A DNA stretch of 64,000 nucleotides from Spirosoma radiotolerans. Its GTDB lineage: Bacteria > Bacteroidota > Bacteroidia > Cytophagales > Spirosomataceae. Position numbers and translations under genes: made by a program. Shown piece by piece: positions 43,068 through 52,475 of the stretch (position 1 is its first letter; every line of letters starts with the position of its first letter). The notes under the pieces are model-generated. The model made no database searches. It was given only the letters and a program-made list of their open reading frames with translations, and was not told the DNA's origin. Where the stretch lies: contig NZ_CP010429.1 of the NCBI RefSeq assembly GCF_000974425.1, positions 992,001 through 1,056,000 on the forward strand, read 5' to 3'.

Positions 43068-43823
43068 ATGTCAACACGATTCACAGATCAGGTCGCGATT
43101 ATTACCGGTGGTGCCGATGGCATTGGAAAAGGAATTGCCCGGCGCATTGCTTCGGAAGGAGCCACGGTTGCGTTGTTCGATATTAACAGCGCACTGCTCG
43201 ACCACACGGTGGCTGAGTTTGGTAGCCAAGGGCATAAGGTGACCGGATACGTTGTCGATATTTCGGACGAAGCATCGGTAAAAAACGCCGTCGAACAGGT
43301 AGTGCAAACCCACCAGCGGCTGGATATTATGGTTAACTCGGCGGGAATCGTCGGGCCAACCAGCACAAAAATTACGGACTATTCAGTTGATGAATACGAC
43401 CGCATCTACGCGATCAATTTACGGGGGGCTTTTCTGATGACGAAGTATGCCATCCAGGCTATGGAAAAAGCCAATTATGGGCGAATACTTCATATGGCGT
43501 CGATTGCCGGTAAGGAAGGGAACCCGTTTATGGCGGGCTATTCATCCATGAAAGCGGGCGTGATTGGGCTGGTAAAAGGGGTGGGAAAAGAATATGCCGA
43601 GACGGGCATTACCGTAAATGGGATCGCTCCGGCGGTGATCAAAACGGCCTTGAACGAGCATACTGCCCCCGAACAACTGGCCTATATGACGGCCAAAATA
43701 CCCATGAAGCGACTAGGGACCGTGGAGGAAGTGGCGGCCCTTGCCGCCTGGGTTTTATCAGAAGAAGCGAGCTTCAATACGGGTTTTATTTTCGATTTGT
43801 CGGGTGGGCGGGCTACCTATTGA
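43068..43823 (+). CDS. SDR oxidoreductase, sugar/keto-acid type
   Basis: A 251-residue short-chain dehydrogenase. T-G-G-A-D-G-I-G is at residues 13-20, F-D-I-N after the second strand favours NAD, and S145, Y158 and K162 form the catalytic triad (Y-S-S-M-K). The shape resembles dehydrogenases of the 2-keto-3-deoxy-L-fuconate / glucose dehydrogenase group, but specificity cannot be read. It is divergent from the PVC-type haem protein gene across 210 bp and may share control with that cluster. A strong hairpin begins 2 bp after its stop codon. Confidence 0.88.
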   Translation: MSTRFTDQVAIITGGADGIGKGIARRIASEGATVALFDINSALLDHTVAEFGSQGHKVTGYVVDISDEASVKNAVEQVVQTHQRLDIMVNSAGIVGPTSTKITDYSVDEYDRIYAINLRGAFLMTKYAIQAMEKANYGRILHMASIAGKEGNPFMAGYSSMKAGVIGLVKGVGKEYAETGITVNGIAPAVIKTALNEHTAPEQLAYMTAKIPMKRLGTVEEVAALAAWVLSEEASFNTGFIFDLSGGRATY

Positions 43824-43824
43824 T

Positions 43825-43894
43825 CACCGTAAGCGCAAACACCCACTCCAGCAGTTCTGAACCTGCTCTGGGGTGAGTGTTTGCGCTTACGGTG
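43825..43894 (+). terminator. Long hairpin directly after the SDR gene
   Basis: CACCGTAAGCGCAAACAC (43825-43842) is the exact reverse complement of 43877-43894. The inner parts CACTCCAGCAG and CTGCTCTGGGGTG also pair with small bulges, so the whole 70 nt folds as one hairpin. It begins 2 bp after the TGA at 43821-43823. No long T-run follows, but the stability and position suggest a terminator. Confidence 0.7.
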
Positions 43895-44378
43895 GTACCA
43901 ACTGCCCTAACCACTGTTGTTCGTTTGTTTATAGAGAACAAAGATACGTTGTGTTGATTTTGTTGTATAAACGCTCTATTACTTCATATCGAGTATATGA
44001 AAGGTTATAATTAAGATGTTAACAAATGAGTGTATTATGTGTATTAGATTTCTTTACATGAATTTATTGATTCGATATAAATAGGGTAAAACATCAATTT
44101 GGCACACTATTCGTGGGGATAAATTTTAGGTAAGTAAGCGTACGAAAATAGGAAAACGTATAGTACAATACAGTTGCTGAGAAGAAACGTAAAGAATAAT
44201 TGAAAAAATATTGTTTTATAATTTGTGTGATTTAAGTGTATATATAGTGTACAAATGAATGCTCTTAAGTTATCATTTAGAAAGTAACTATTATATTGTT
44301 TTAGTAATTAAATGATTGATAATCAATAATATATATTTTTGTGTAGTCTTCTTCGGGCTTAGTCGGGGCAGGGTTTTT
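43895..44378. other. AT-rich gene-free stretch upstream of the repeat protein
   Basis: About 480 bp of visibly AT-rich DNA with no plausible gene on either strand. It resembles the stretch at 3904-4673. TATTTTTG at 44334-44341 matches the -7 consensus TAnnTTTG, but no TTG lies at the proper distance, so I do not call a promoter. Regulatory control of the large surface protein gene is likely to be located here. Confidence 0.5.
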
Positions 44379-44588
44379 CTAATCGCTTGAACCTTCAGGA
44401 AACGATTCGCCAATTAATTCGATATACCAAGCACTGTCTTTTCCGTAAGTACATTCTTCATCAGAATGGCATCCCATTTGTCTGGGAGAGTAGTCGTTAT
44501 CAATCTTCAGCGAGAATTTTCCCTCTCTGGATTTTTGGGCGTTTGAACAACTAGTAAAACTATTGGTACCTGCTCGGCCACTACTCGT
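44379..44588 (-). pseudogene. Possible 5'-truncated gene remnant, antisense to the leader
   Basis: A minus-strand frame of about 70 codons ending at TAG 44379 reads like protein: C-S-N-A-Q-K-S-R-E-G-K-F-S-L-K-I-D-N, then M-G-C-H-S-D-E-E-C-T-Y-G-K-D-S-A-W-Y-I-E-L-I-G-E. It runs into the start of the large plus-strand gene and has no start codon of its own outside it. Three Cys and the W-Y-I-E-L-I pattern suggest a secreted domain. It may be what is left of a gene displaced by the repeat protein, or simply chance. Confidence 0.25.
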
Positions 44589-47500
44589 ATGGAAAAAGAC
44601 ATTTACGTAAAAAAACATGAACTGGTTAATCATGTCATTGGGGAGAAGGCATCCCGGCTGTACCAACTAGTTATTCCACTGGTTTTGTTCATGGCGCTGG
44701 CAACAACGTCGCTGGCGCAAATATCGGGTACCGTTTACAGGGACTTTAATGAAGACGGCGTCCGCAGTTACACCGCTACTGCCCTGGGTGAGATTGGCGT
44801 TGGGGGTGTGGTCATCAACGTATACAACAGTGCCGGTGCTTTGGTCGGATCGGCCACGTCCAGCACGGCTACAGCCAACGCGGGCACTTATACCGCCAAC
44901 GTAAGCGGTGCTGGCCCCTATCGGGTCGAATTTGTCAATTTACCAACGGGTTATTTCGATGGCTTACGCGGAACGGCCAGCGGAACATCGGTTCAGTTTG
45001 TTGCCAGCTCGCCGGCAACGAATATCAACCTGGGCATTAACTACCCCAGCGATTATTGCCAGGCTGCTCCTAACTTCCTGGTGCCCTGTTATGTAAATGG
45101 TGATTCTGAGGGTGGGGGCACCTCCGGTGGACAGGGTGTTCTGGTTACCTTACCCTACAGCAGTACGGGCAATACGCCTGCCGAATCGGCCATCGCGCTC
45201 AATAGCGAAATCGGCACGGTATATGGCGTAGCTTACCAGCGGCAGTCCAAAGTAGTGTTTACATCGGCCTTTGTCAAGCGGCATTCAGGGCTTGGAACGA
45301 ATGGCGCTGGTGCTATATATATAACAAAACCTGGTTCAGGGACGACCTATACCAGTAGTTTATTTACGACATTACCCACTGCTGTAACGGCCGTTACCCC
45401 ATTTGGCAATAGTGTCGTTGGTAGTAATAGCAGCCGAGGCCTTCCGGCAGCGACAACTACTCAGAATTATGATGTTACGACCTTCGATCAGGTAGGTAAA
45501 GCCGGTTTGGGTGACCTGGAAATGTCAGACGATGGCACGCAATTATTCGCTATGAATCTGGGAGACAGAAGGCTCTATAAAATTCAGATTGTCAATCCGA
45601 CTTCGACCAATCCAACCGCAGGAACGTCAATCAGTTACAGTCTGCCTACGGTTACCCAAACGACCGGTAGTGTTTTCCGGCCGTTCGCCCTGAAGTACTA
45701 CCGGGGACAGATTTATGTGGGGGGCGTGACGACCAACGAAGCTGTAACCACCACAGTAAATTCGGGAACCGGATCGACGGGTGGGACAACGCCATTGATT
45801 ACCCGCGATACGAGCGGAATGAAAGCGATCGTCTTCGCCTTCAATCCAGTTACGGCCAGTTTCACACAGGTACTGTCTTTTCCGCTCACATACCGAAAAG
45901 GCGCTTCTGATAATGACCAGACGGGGGTAAGTCGTGCGGATCGCTGGTTTCCCTGGACCAATATCCAGCCTACGATTCCGGCAACGGCAACCTTACCCAA
46001 TCGCTATGCCCGAAACGATGGTACTACAAGCCTTAATTCCAGCTATCCTCAACCAATTCTAGCCGGGATTGAGTTTGATGTTGATGGCGATATGATTCTG
46101 AGCATTCGTGATCGTTTCGGCGATCAGTATGGTAACAATAACTATGGCACAAATACGAGCAGTACACTACTGTATCGGGCTATTTCCCCCGGTGATATTT
46201 TGCGGGCGGGAAAATGTGATCCAAACGCCAATCTCTGGACAATTGAGAACAATGCCAGCGTGTGCAACGGTACGGCAACGGCTGGTGCCAGTACCACACA
46301 GGGGCCCGGTGGTGGCGAGTATTATTACAGTGATGCTATTTCAATTCCAAACACGACAAATCCGTATCACGCAGAAATGAGTGAGGGAGGCCTTGCTTTA
46401 CTGCCCGGTCGGGATGAAGTGGCATCCGTTGTGATCGACCCAACGACAAATATTGATGCAGGCGGTATTCGGCGGTTCAAAAATTCGGATGGTTCGGGGA
46501 GTCCCTCCACCAGCGTACAGATTTATACCAGTAGTAACGTGGCTACCTATGGCAAAGCAAACGGGCTGGGTGACCTTGAACTAAACTGCGATTTGCCTCC
46601 CATTCAGATTGGGAACCGGGTTTTTCGGGATGTCAATAACAACGGGATTCAGGATGCGGGCGAGCCTGGTCTGGCTGGCGTTCAGGTTGTTCTACGAGGA
46701 CCCGGATCAACGACCATTGCTACTGCCACAACCGATGCCAATGGCGAATACTACTTTTCCAGTGCCGTTGGCACCTCTACGGCCAGTTCAATAGCTAACC
46801 TAGCTTTGACAAGCGGTGGTAGTTACACGTTGAGTTTCCCAACCAGTGTGAGTGCCTTTGCAATAAGTACATTCCCCAACTCCGCTACGGGAGCCAATGC
46901 CGATGCTATTGACTCTGACCCTACTGCCGCCGGGATTATTGCCTTTACGTTAGGACAGGCTGGTCAGAATAATTTTGCTTACGATGCGGGTTATGCCTGC
47001 GTTCCGCTGGCCTTGTCACTGACATCAGCCATCGTCTGTGCGGGGCAATCGGTCAGCCTAACGGCTACGTCGGGCTTCAGCAGCTATTCGTTCTCAAGCG
47101 GACTCACTCAGGTAGGCACAAGCAATGTCGCCACAATCGCTGCTGCTACGAATAGTAATACGTATTCCGTAACCGCGTTGAATGCGGATGGCTGTTCGGG
47201 TACGGCATCCGGTACGGTTACAGTAAATCAGCTACCCGTGGTAACATTGTCGTCGGCCACCATTTGTGCCGGTCAGTCCGCTACGTTAACGGCGACGGCA
47301 GGTTTAGCCAGTTATACCTTCTCGCCGGGTTTGACGCACATCGGTACGTCCAACTTGGCCACGGGCATAGTGGCTGGTACTTATAGTGTAACAGCAGTAA
47401 GCGTTGCTGGTTGTACAGGTGTATCATCCGGTACCGGATTAGGGGCAATCACGGTCAACCCTGTGCCGTCCCTGAGCCTAAGTTCAGCCACCATCTGTGC

Positions 47501-50500
47501 CGGTCAGGCCGCGACCCTGACGGCAAATGGGGCCGGCTTTGCCAGCTATGTCTTCTCCTCGGGTCTAACGCACATCGGGACAACTAATACGGCCACGGGT
47601 ACGGTGGGGGGCACTTACAGTGTGACGGCCACCACCTCCTTAGGCTGTTCAGCCACGGCCACCGGCAGCATCACCGTGAATCCTGTGCCAGTGGTGGCCC
47701 TCACCTCGCTGACCATTTGCGAAGGGCAGGTGGCCAGCCTGACGGCCACACCGGGCTTTGCCAGTTATGTCTTCTCGTCGGGACTGACTCCCTTGAACAA
47801 CTCCAATGTGGCCGTGGGCACCGTCGGTGGGGTATACTCAGTCACGGCAATCAGCGCCGAAGGCTGTGCGGGAGTGGCCTCGGCCACGCTGAGCATCGCC
47901 ACCAACCCGGTGGTAACGCTGTCGTCGGCCACGGTGTGTGCCGGTCAGTCGGGGGTCCTGACGGCCACGGCGGGGTATGAGAGCTATGTTTTCTCGTCGG
48001 GGTTGAGCCAGGTCGGCACAAGCAATGTAGCGACGGGTATGGTGGGAGGTGTTTACTCGGTGACGGCTGTAAGCAGCGGCTGTTCGGCCACGGCTACGGG
48101 CAGCATCACGGTCAGCCCACTACCGGTAGTAGCGCTTACTTCACTGACCGTTTGCGAAGGCCAGGTGGCCAGCCTAACGGCCACACCGGGCTTCGCTAGT
48201 TATATCTTCTCGCCGGGGTTGAGCCAGGTAGGTACTTCCAATGTGGCCACAGGCACAGTGGGCGGCACTTATAGTGTGACGGCCATCAGCACCGAAGGCT
48301 GTACGGGTGTGGCCTCGGGTACGGGTCTGGGCAGCATCACAGTCAACCCCCTGCCGGTAGTGGCTCTCACCTCGCTGACCGCTTGCGAAGGGCAGGTGGC
48401 CAGCCTGACGGCCACACCGGGCTTTGCCAGTTATGTCTTCTCGTCGGGGCTGACTCCTTTGAACAACTCCAATGTGGCCGTGGGCACCGTCGGTGGGGTA
48501 TACTCAGTCACGGCAATCAGCGCCGAAGGCTGTGCGGGAGTGGCCTCGGCCACGCTGAGCATCGCCACCAACCCGGTGGTAACGCTGTCGTCGGCCACGG
48601 TGTGTGCCGGTCAGTCGGGGGTCCTGACGGCCACGGCGGGGTATGAGAGCTATGTTTTCTCGTCGGGGTTGAGCCAGGTCGGCACAAGCAATGTAGCGAC
48701 GGGTATGCTTGATGGCACCTACAGTGTAACGGCCACTACCTCATTCGGCTGTTCAGCTACGGCGGTGGGTAGCATCACGGTCAGCCCACTACCGGTAGTA
48801 GCGCTTACTTCACTGACCGTTTGCGAAGGCCAGGTGGCCAGCCTAACGGCCACACCGGGCTTCGCTAGTTATATCTTCTCGCCGGGGTTGAGCCAGGTAG
48901 GTACTTCCAATGTGGCCACAGGCACAGTGGGCGGCACTTATAGTGTGACGGCCATCAGCACCGAAGGCTGTACGGGTGTGGCCTCGGGTACGGGTCTGGG
49001 CAGCATCACAGTCAACCCCCTGCCGGTAGTGGCTCTCACCTCGCTGACCATTTGCGAAGGGCAGGTGGCCAGCCTGACGGCTACACCGGGCTTTGCCAGT
49101 TATGTCTTCTCGTCGGGGCTGACTCCTTTGAACAACTCCAATGTGGCCGTGGGCACCGTCGGTGGGGTATACTCAGTCACGGCAATCAGCGCCGAAGGCT
49201 GTGCGGGAGTGGCCTCGGCCACGCTGAGCATCGCCACCAACCCGGTGGTAACACTGTCGTCGGCCACGGTGTGTGCCGGTCAGTCGGGGGTCCTGACGGC
49301 CACGGCGGGGTATGAGAGCTATGTTTTCTCGTCGGGGTTGAGCCAGGTCGGCACAAGCAATGTAGCGACGGGCATGGTAGGGGACACCTACAGTGTAACG
49401 GCCACTACCTCATTCGGCTGTTCGGCCACGGCTACGGGCAGCATCACGGTCAACCCACTACCGGTAGTAGCGCTTACTTCACTGACCGTTTGCGAAGGCC
49501 AGGTGGCCAGCCTAACGGCCACACCGGGCTTCGCTAGTTATATCTTCTCGCCGGGGTTGAGCCAGGTAGGTACTTCCAATGTGGCCACAGGCACAGTGGG
49601 CGGCACTTATAGTGTGACGGCCATCAGCAGTGAGGGTTGTACGGGTGTGGCCTCGGGTACGGGTCTGGGCAGCATCACAGTCAACCCCCTGCCGGTAGTG
49701 GCTCTCACCTCGCTGACCATTTGCGAAGGGCAGGTGGCCAGCCTGACGGCCACACCGGGCTTTGCCAGTTATGTCTTCTCGTCGGGGCTGACTCCTTTGA
49801 ACAACTCCAATGTGGCCGTGGGCACCGTCGGTGGGGTATACTCAGTCACGGCAATCAGCGCCGAAGGCTGTGCGGGAGTGGCCTCGGCCACGCTGAGCAT
49901 CGCTACCAACCCGGTGGTAACGCTGTCGTCGGCCACGGTGTGTGCCGGTCAGTCGGGGGTCCTGACGGCCACGGCGGGGTATGAGAGCTATGTTTTCTCG
50001 TCGGGGTTGAGCCAGGTCGGCACAAGCAATGTAGCGACGGGTATGCTTGATGGCACCTACAGTGTAACGGCCACTACCTCATTCGGCTGTTCAGCTACGG
50101 CTACGGGCAGCATCACGGTCAGCCCACTACCGGTAGTAGCGCTTACTTCGGCAACGATTTACGATAGCCAGATTGCCAGCCTAACGGCCACACCGGGCTT
50201 TGCCAGCTATATCTTCTCGCCGGGACTGACCCAGGTAGGTACTTCGAATGTAGCGACGGGCACGGTAGGCGGTGTCTATTCCGTGACGGCCATCAGCACC
50301 GAAGGCTGTACGGGTGTAGCTTCGGCGACACTAACCGTTGAGCCAAGTCCTATTCTAACGCTCTCATCGGCCACTGTCTGCGCAGGCCAATCGGCCACAT
50401 TGACAGCTACGCCGGGCTTTGATACTTATGTTTTCTCGCCAGGACTCACCCAGGTAGGGACCTCGAATGTCGCGATTGGTACGATTACCGATGCTTATTC

Positions 50501-52262
50501 CGTAACGGCCAGTACCAGCAATGGTTTTTCGACCACGGCGACGGGTACCATTACGGTGAATCCAGTACCAGTAGTATCGCTTACGTCGGCAACTGTGTGT
50601 ACCGGTCAGTCCGCGACGTTGATAGCCACGGCGGGGTATGATACGTACATATTCTCGCCAGCACTAACGCAGGTGGGCACCTCCAACCTGGCCACGGGCA
50701 CAGTGGCGGGGACCTACTCGGTAACGGCCATCAGCAGTGAAGGCTGTAGCGGAGTGGCTTCGGGTACAGGTCTGGGCAGCATTACCGTCAACCCCGTGCC
50801 GGTGGTCGCTCTCACTTCGCTGACTGTTTGCGAAGGGCAGGTAGCCAGCCTGACAGCCACACCGGGTTACGATGCCTATATCTTCTCGTCGGGACTGACC
50901 CAGGTGGGCACTTCCAATGTGGCGACGGGTATGCTTGATGGGACCTACTCCGTAACGGCTGTCAGCACCGAAGGATGCTCCGCTACGGCGACCGGTTCCA
51001 TTACGGTTAATCCAGCCGTTGTCGTGAGTTTGTCGTCAGCCACGATCTGCGCGGGTCAAACCGGCGTATTGACGGCCACGGCCGGTTATGATAGCTATAG
51101 CTTCTCGGCAGGCCTGACACAGGTAGGGAACTCTAATGTGGCTACTAGTATTGCGGCTGGTGTTTATTCTGTCACGGCGATCAGCAGCGCTGGTTGCTCG
51201 GGTACAGCGACAGCGAGCATTACGGTCAATTCGATAGCCGCTGTAACCCTTACGTCGGCCACGATTTGCGCGGGTCAGTCCGCGACATTAACCGCTTCGC
51301 CAGGTTTTACGAACTATGTTTTCTCTGTCGGTTTAACTCCCATCGTTGACCAGCCTAACGTGGCCATTGGCACCGTTGAGGGTACGTATTCGGTGACAGC
51401 AACCAGCAGTGCGAGCTGCTCGGGAACGGCAACAGGTAGTATAACCGTAAATCCACAACCGGTAGCTGCTATCTCGGTTAGTAGCGCCACACTTTGCGAG
51501 GGCCAAAGTGCGACGTTGACCGCCAGCGGTGGCGATACCTATCTATGGTCGACCAACGAGGAGACGGCTTCCATTGTCGTAACGACTGGCGCGGTATACT
51601 CCGTGACGGCCAGCACGGTAAATGGCTGTTCGGATGTGGCCAGTACCACGGTCACCGTTAATCCAGCACCTGTTCTGACGGTCAACTCCGCTACGGTTTG
51701 CGCGGGCCAATCGGCTACCTTAACGGTGGGCGGCTGCGCGGGCGGCACGATCAACTGGTCGACGTCCGAAAGTCAGGCGAGTATCGTCGTCTCACCTGGT
51801 ATGACAGCCATTTATTCGGCAACGTGTACCTTCGCAACCGGCTGTTCATCGACCACCTCGACTACTGTCACGGTCAATCAGACCCCATCGTATACAGCAG
51901 CACCACAAGCCATAAGTGCAACCTGCACGGGCGCAGTGGCCAGTAACGATGCCCGAATTGACCTGACAACCTTACAGAATACAGAACGTGCCGATATCGT
52001 TTTGGGTAGCACATACGGCAGTGGCCCTGTTTATGGGGCGGCAACGAACCTGACGGTAACGGCGGGTGTGGTCAGCTTCACCAATCTTCCAAATCCGGGA
52101 GCAAGCCAACCGTATACCGTTCGCCTGTACAGTGCGGGAGGCACCTGTTACACCGACGTAACGGTCATTCTCGAACCAACTTATTGCAACTGTCCGGCTC
52201 CGAAATGCGTACCATTTATAATTCAGAAAACGAAAAATAGTCGCCAGACAGCCTTACGTTAG
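44589..52262 (+). CDS. Giant secreted repeat protein with 22 Ig-like domains
   Basis: A 2557-residue exported surface protein. The leader (residues 1-43) is long, with a charged start and a cleavage site at S-L-A-Q. An SdrD_B-like (CNA-B) domain follows (about 45-140, I-S-G-T-V-Y-R-D-F-N-E-D-G-V-R). Next is a region of about 500 residues that reads like a beta-propeller (G-L-G-D-L-E-M-S-D-D-G-T-Q-L-F-A-M-N), then a second SdrD_B domain (about 670-775, I-G-N-R-V-F-R-D-V-N-N-N-G-I-Q-D). Residues 807-2433 are 22 Ig/PKD-like repeats of about 73 residues, each with one Cys near the start (C-x-G-Q or C-E-G-Q) and one in the G-C-S/G-C-T motif, probably paired. A final domain ends in C-N-C-P-A-P-K-C. 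No T9SS sorting tail or LPXTG motif is seen. An adhesive or stalk role is likely. It is the largest gene in the window and ends at the hairpin 52283-52320. Confidence 0.88.
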   Translation: MEKDIYVKKHELVNHVIGEKASRLYQLVIPLVLFMALATTSLAQISGTVYRDFNEDGVRSYTATALGEIGVGGVVINVYNSAGALVGSATSSTATANAGTYTANVSGAGPYRVEFVNLPTGYFDGLRGTASGTSVQFVASSPATNINLGINYPSDYCQAAPNFLVPCYVNGDSEGGGTSGGQGVLVTLPYSSTGNTPAESAIALNSEIGTVYGVAYQRQSKVVFTSAFVKRHSGLGTNGAGAIYITKPGSGTTYTSSLFTTLPTAVTAVTPFGNSVVGSNSSRGLPAATTTQNYDVTTFDQVGKAGLGDLEMSDDGTQLFAMNLGDRRLYKIQIVNPTSTNPTAGTSISYSLPTVTQTTGSVFRPFALKYYRGQIYVGGVTTNEAVTTTVNSGTGSTGGTTPLITRDTSGMKAIVFAFNPVTASFTQVLSFPLTYRKGASDNDQTGVSRADRWFPWTNIQPTIPATATLPNRYARNDGTTSLNSSYPQPILAGIEFDVDGDMILSIRDRFGDQYGNNNYGTNTSSTLLYRAISPGDILRAGKCDPNANLWTIENNASVCNGTATAGASTTQGPGGGEYYYSDAISIPNTTNPYHAEMSEGGLALLPGRDEVASVVIDPTTNIDAGGIRRFKNSDGSGSPSTSVQIYTSSNVATYGKANGLGDLELNCDLPPIQIGNRVFRDVNNNGIQDAGEPGLAGVQVVLRGPGSTTIATATTDANGEYYFSSAVGTSTASSIANLALTSGGSYTLSFPTSVSAFAISTFPNSATGANADAIDSDPTAAGIIAFTLGQAGQNNFAYDAGYACVPLALSLTSAIVCAGQSVSLTATSGFSSYSFSSGLTQVGTSNVATIAAATNSNTYSVTALNADGCSGTASGTVTVNQLPVVTLSSATICAGQSATLTATAGLASYTFSPGLTHIGTSNLATGIVAGTYSVTAVSVAGCTGVSSGTGLGAITVNPVPSLSLSSATICAGQAATLTANGAGFASYVFSSGLTHIGTTNTATGTVGGTYSVTATTSLGCSATATGSITVNPVPVVALTSLTICEGQVASLTATPGFASYVFSSGLTPLNNSNVAVGTVGGVYSVTAISAEGCAGVASATLSIATNPVVTLSSATVCAGQSGVLTATAGYESYVFSSGLSQVGTSNVATGMVGGVYSVTAVSSGCSATATGSITVSPLPVVALTSLTVCEGQVASLTATPGFASYIFSPGLSQVGTSNVATGTVGGTYSVTAISTEGCTGVASGTGLGSITVNPLPVVALTSLTACEGQVASLTATPGFASYVFSSGLTPLNNSNVAVGTVGGVYSVTAISAEGCAGVASATLSIATNPVVTLSSATVCAGQSGVLTATAGYESYVFSSGLSQVGTSNVATGMLDGTYSVTATTSFGCSATAVGSITVSPLPVVALTSLTVCEGQVASLTATPGFASYIFSPGLSQVGTSNVATGTVGGTYSVTAISTEGCTGVASGTGLGSITVNPLPVVALTSLTICEGQVASLTATPGFASYVFSSGLTPLNNSNVAVGTVGGVYSVTAISAEGCAGVASATLSIATNPVVTLSSATVCAGQSGVLTATAGYESYVFSSGLSQVGTSNVATGMVGDTYSVTATTSFGCSATATGSITVNPLPVVALTSLTVCEGQVASLTATPGFASYIFSPGLSQVGTSNVATGTVGGTYSVTAISSEGCTGVASGTGLGSITVNPLPVVALTSLTICEGQVASLTATPGFASYVFSSGLTPLNNSNVAVGTVGGVYSVTAISAEGCAGVASATLSIATNPVVTLSSATVCAGQSGVLTATAGYESYVFSSGLSQVGTSNVATGMLDGTYSVTATTSFGCSATATGSITVSPLPVVALTSATIYDSQIASLTATPGFASYIFSPGLTQVGTSNVATGTVGGVYSVTAISTEGCTGVASATLTVEPSPILTLSSATVCAGQSATLTATPGFDTYVFSPGLTQVGTSNVAIGTITDAYSVTASTSNGFSTTATGTITVNPVPVVSLTSATVCTGQSATLIATAGYDTYIFSPALTQVGTSNLATGTVAGTYSVTAISSEGCSGVASGTGLGSITVNPVPVVALTSLTVCEGQVASLTATPGYDAYIFSSGLTQVGTSNVATGMLDGTYSVTAVSTEGCSATATGSITVNPAVVVSLSSATICAGQTGVLTATAGYDSYSFSAGLTQVGNSNVATSIAAGVYSVTAISSAGCSGTATASITVNSIAAVTLTSATICAGQSATLTASPGFTNYVFSVGLTPIVDQPNVAIGTVEGTYSVTATSSASCSGTATGSITVNPQPVAAISVSSATLCEGQSATLTASGGDTYLWSTNEETASIVVTTGAVYSVTASTVNGCSDVASTTVTVNPAPVLTVNSATVCAGQSATLTVGGCAGGTINWSTSESQASIVVSPGMTAIYSATCTFATGCSSTTSTTVTVNQTPSYTAAPQAISATCTGAVASNDARIDLTTLQNTERADIVLGSTYGSGPVYGAATNLTVTAGVVSFTNLPNPGASQPYTVRLYSAGGTCYTDVTVILEPTYCNCPAPKCVPFIIQKTKNSRQTALR
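47685..50126 (+). repeat. Higher-order tandem repeat, 666-669 bp unit, 3.7 copies
   Basis: Within the repeat protein gene, three Ig-like units (A, B, C) form a block repeated almost identically. Blocks start at 47685, 48351, 49020 and 49689, so the periods are 666, 669 and 669 bp. The fourth block lacks unit C and ends at 50126. The 3-bp difference is one codon in unit B. Differences between copies are few and often recombine (for example the B units ending M-V-G-G, M-L-D-G, M-V-G-D, M-L-D-G), a sign of recent unequal crossing over or gene conversion. Flanking repeats outside this block are much more divergent. Confidence 0.9.
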
Positions 52263-52282
52263 CGTATACAGAGAGAATTAAA

Positions 52283-52320
52283 GACAAACCTCGGCGACTA
52301 TCCATTGCCGGGGTTTTGTC
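52283..52320 (+). terminator. Probable terminator of the repeat protein gene
   Basis: GACAAACCTCGGC (52283-52295) pairs with GCCGGGGTTTTGTC (52307-52320) with one bulged base and one T-G pair, and the 3' arm ends in TTTT. It is 20 bp past the stop codon at 52262. Confidence 0.65.
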
Positions 52321-52374
52321 ATGTTATAGGTCTAGTAAGCCATTTAAGTCTAGGCTGAGAATTGTGTTTCCTTT

Positions 52375-52475
52375 CCATGGGCCGTGCGGTCGGCGTTCCG
52401 ATCCTCACGGTCCACTTATCCGGATGATGAGGCCGTTTCGGATGCTCCTAAGCGTTTTGAGGACACAACCCATGG
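52375..52475. repeat. Degenerate palindromic element related to that at 7672
   Basis: Outer ends CCATGGG (52375-52381) and CCCATGG (52469-52475) pair. The left half repeats the sequence CCGTGCGGTCGGCGTTCCGA from the 7672-7786 element, then reads CCTCACGGTCC, and CCGGATG lies at 52420-52426. The right half is decayed and includes TTGAGGACACAA, a variant of the GTGAGGACAC core. It lies upstream of the first FAD oxidoreductase gene. Confidence 0.7.

Noticed and set aside
44334..44341. TATTTTTG as a promoter of the giant repeat gene
   Set aside because: It matches TAnnTTTG, but it is about 250 bp from the start, lies in AT-rich DNA where chance matches are common, and has no TTG at the right distance.
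47010..51890. CRISPR-like or other noncoding repeat array
   Set aside because: The period is about 220 bp, the repeats keep one reading frame across the whole 2557-residue gene, and differences respect codons. This is protein repeat structure.
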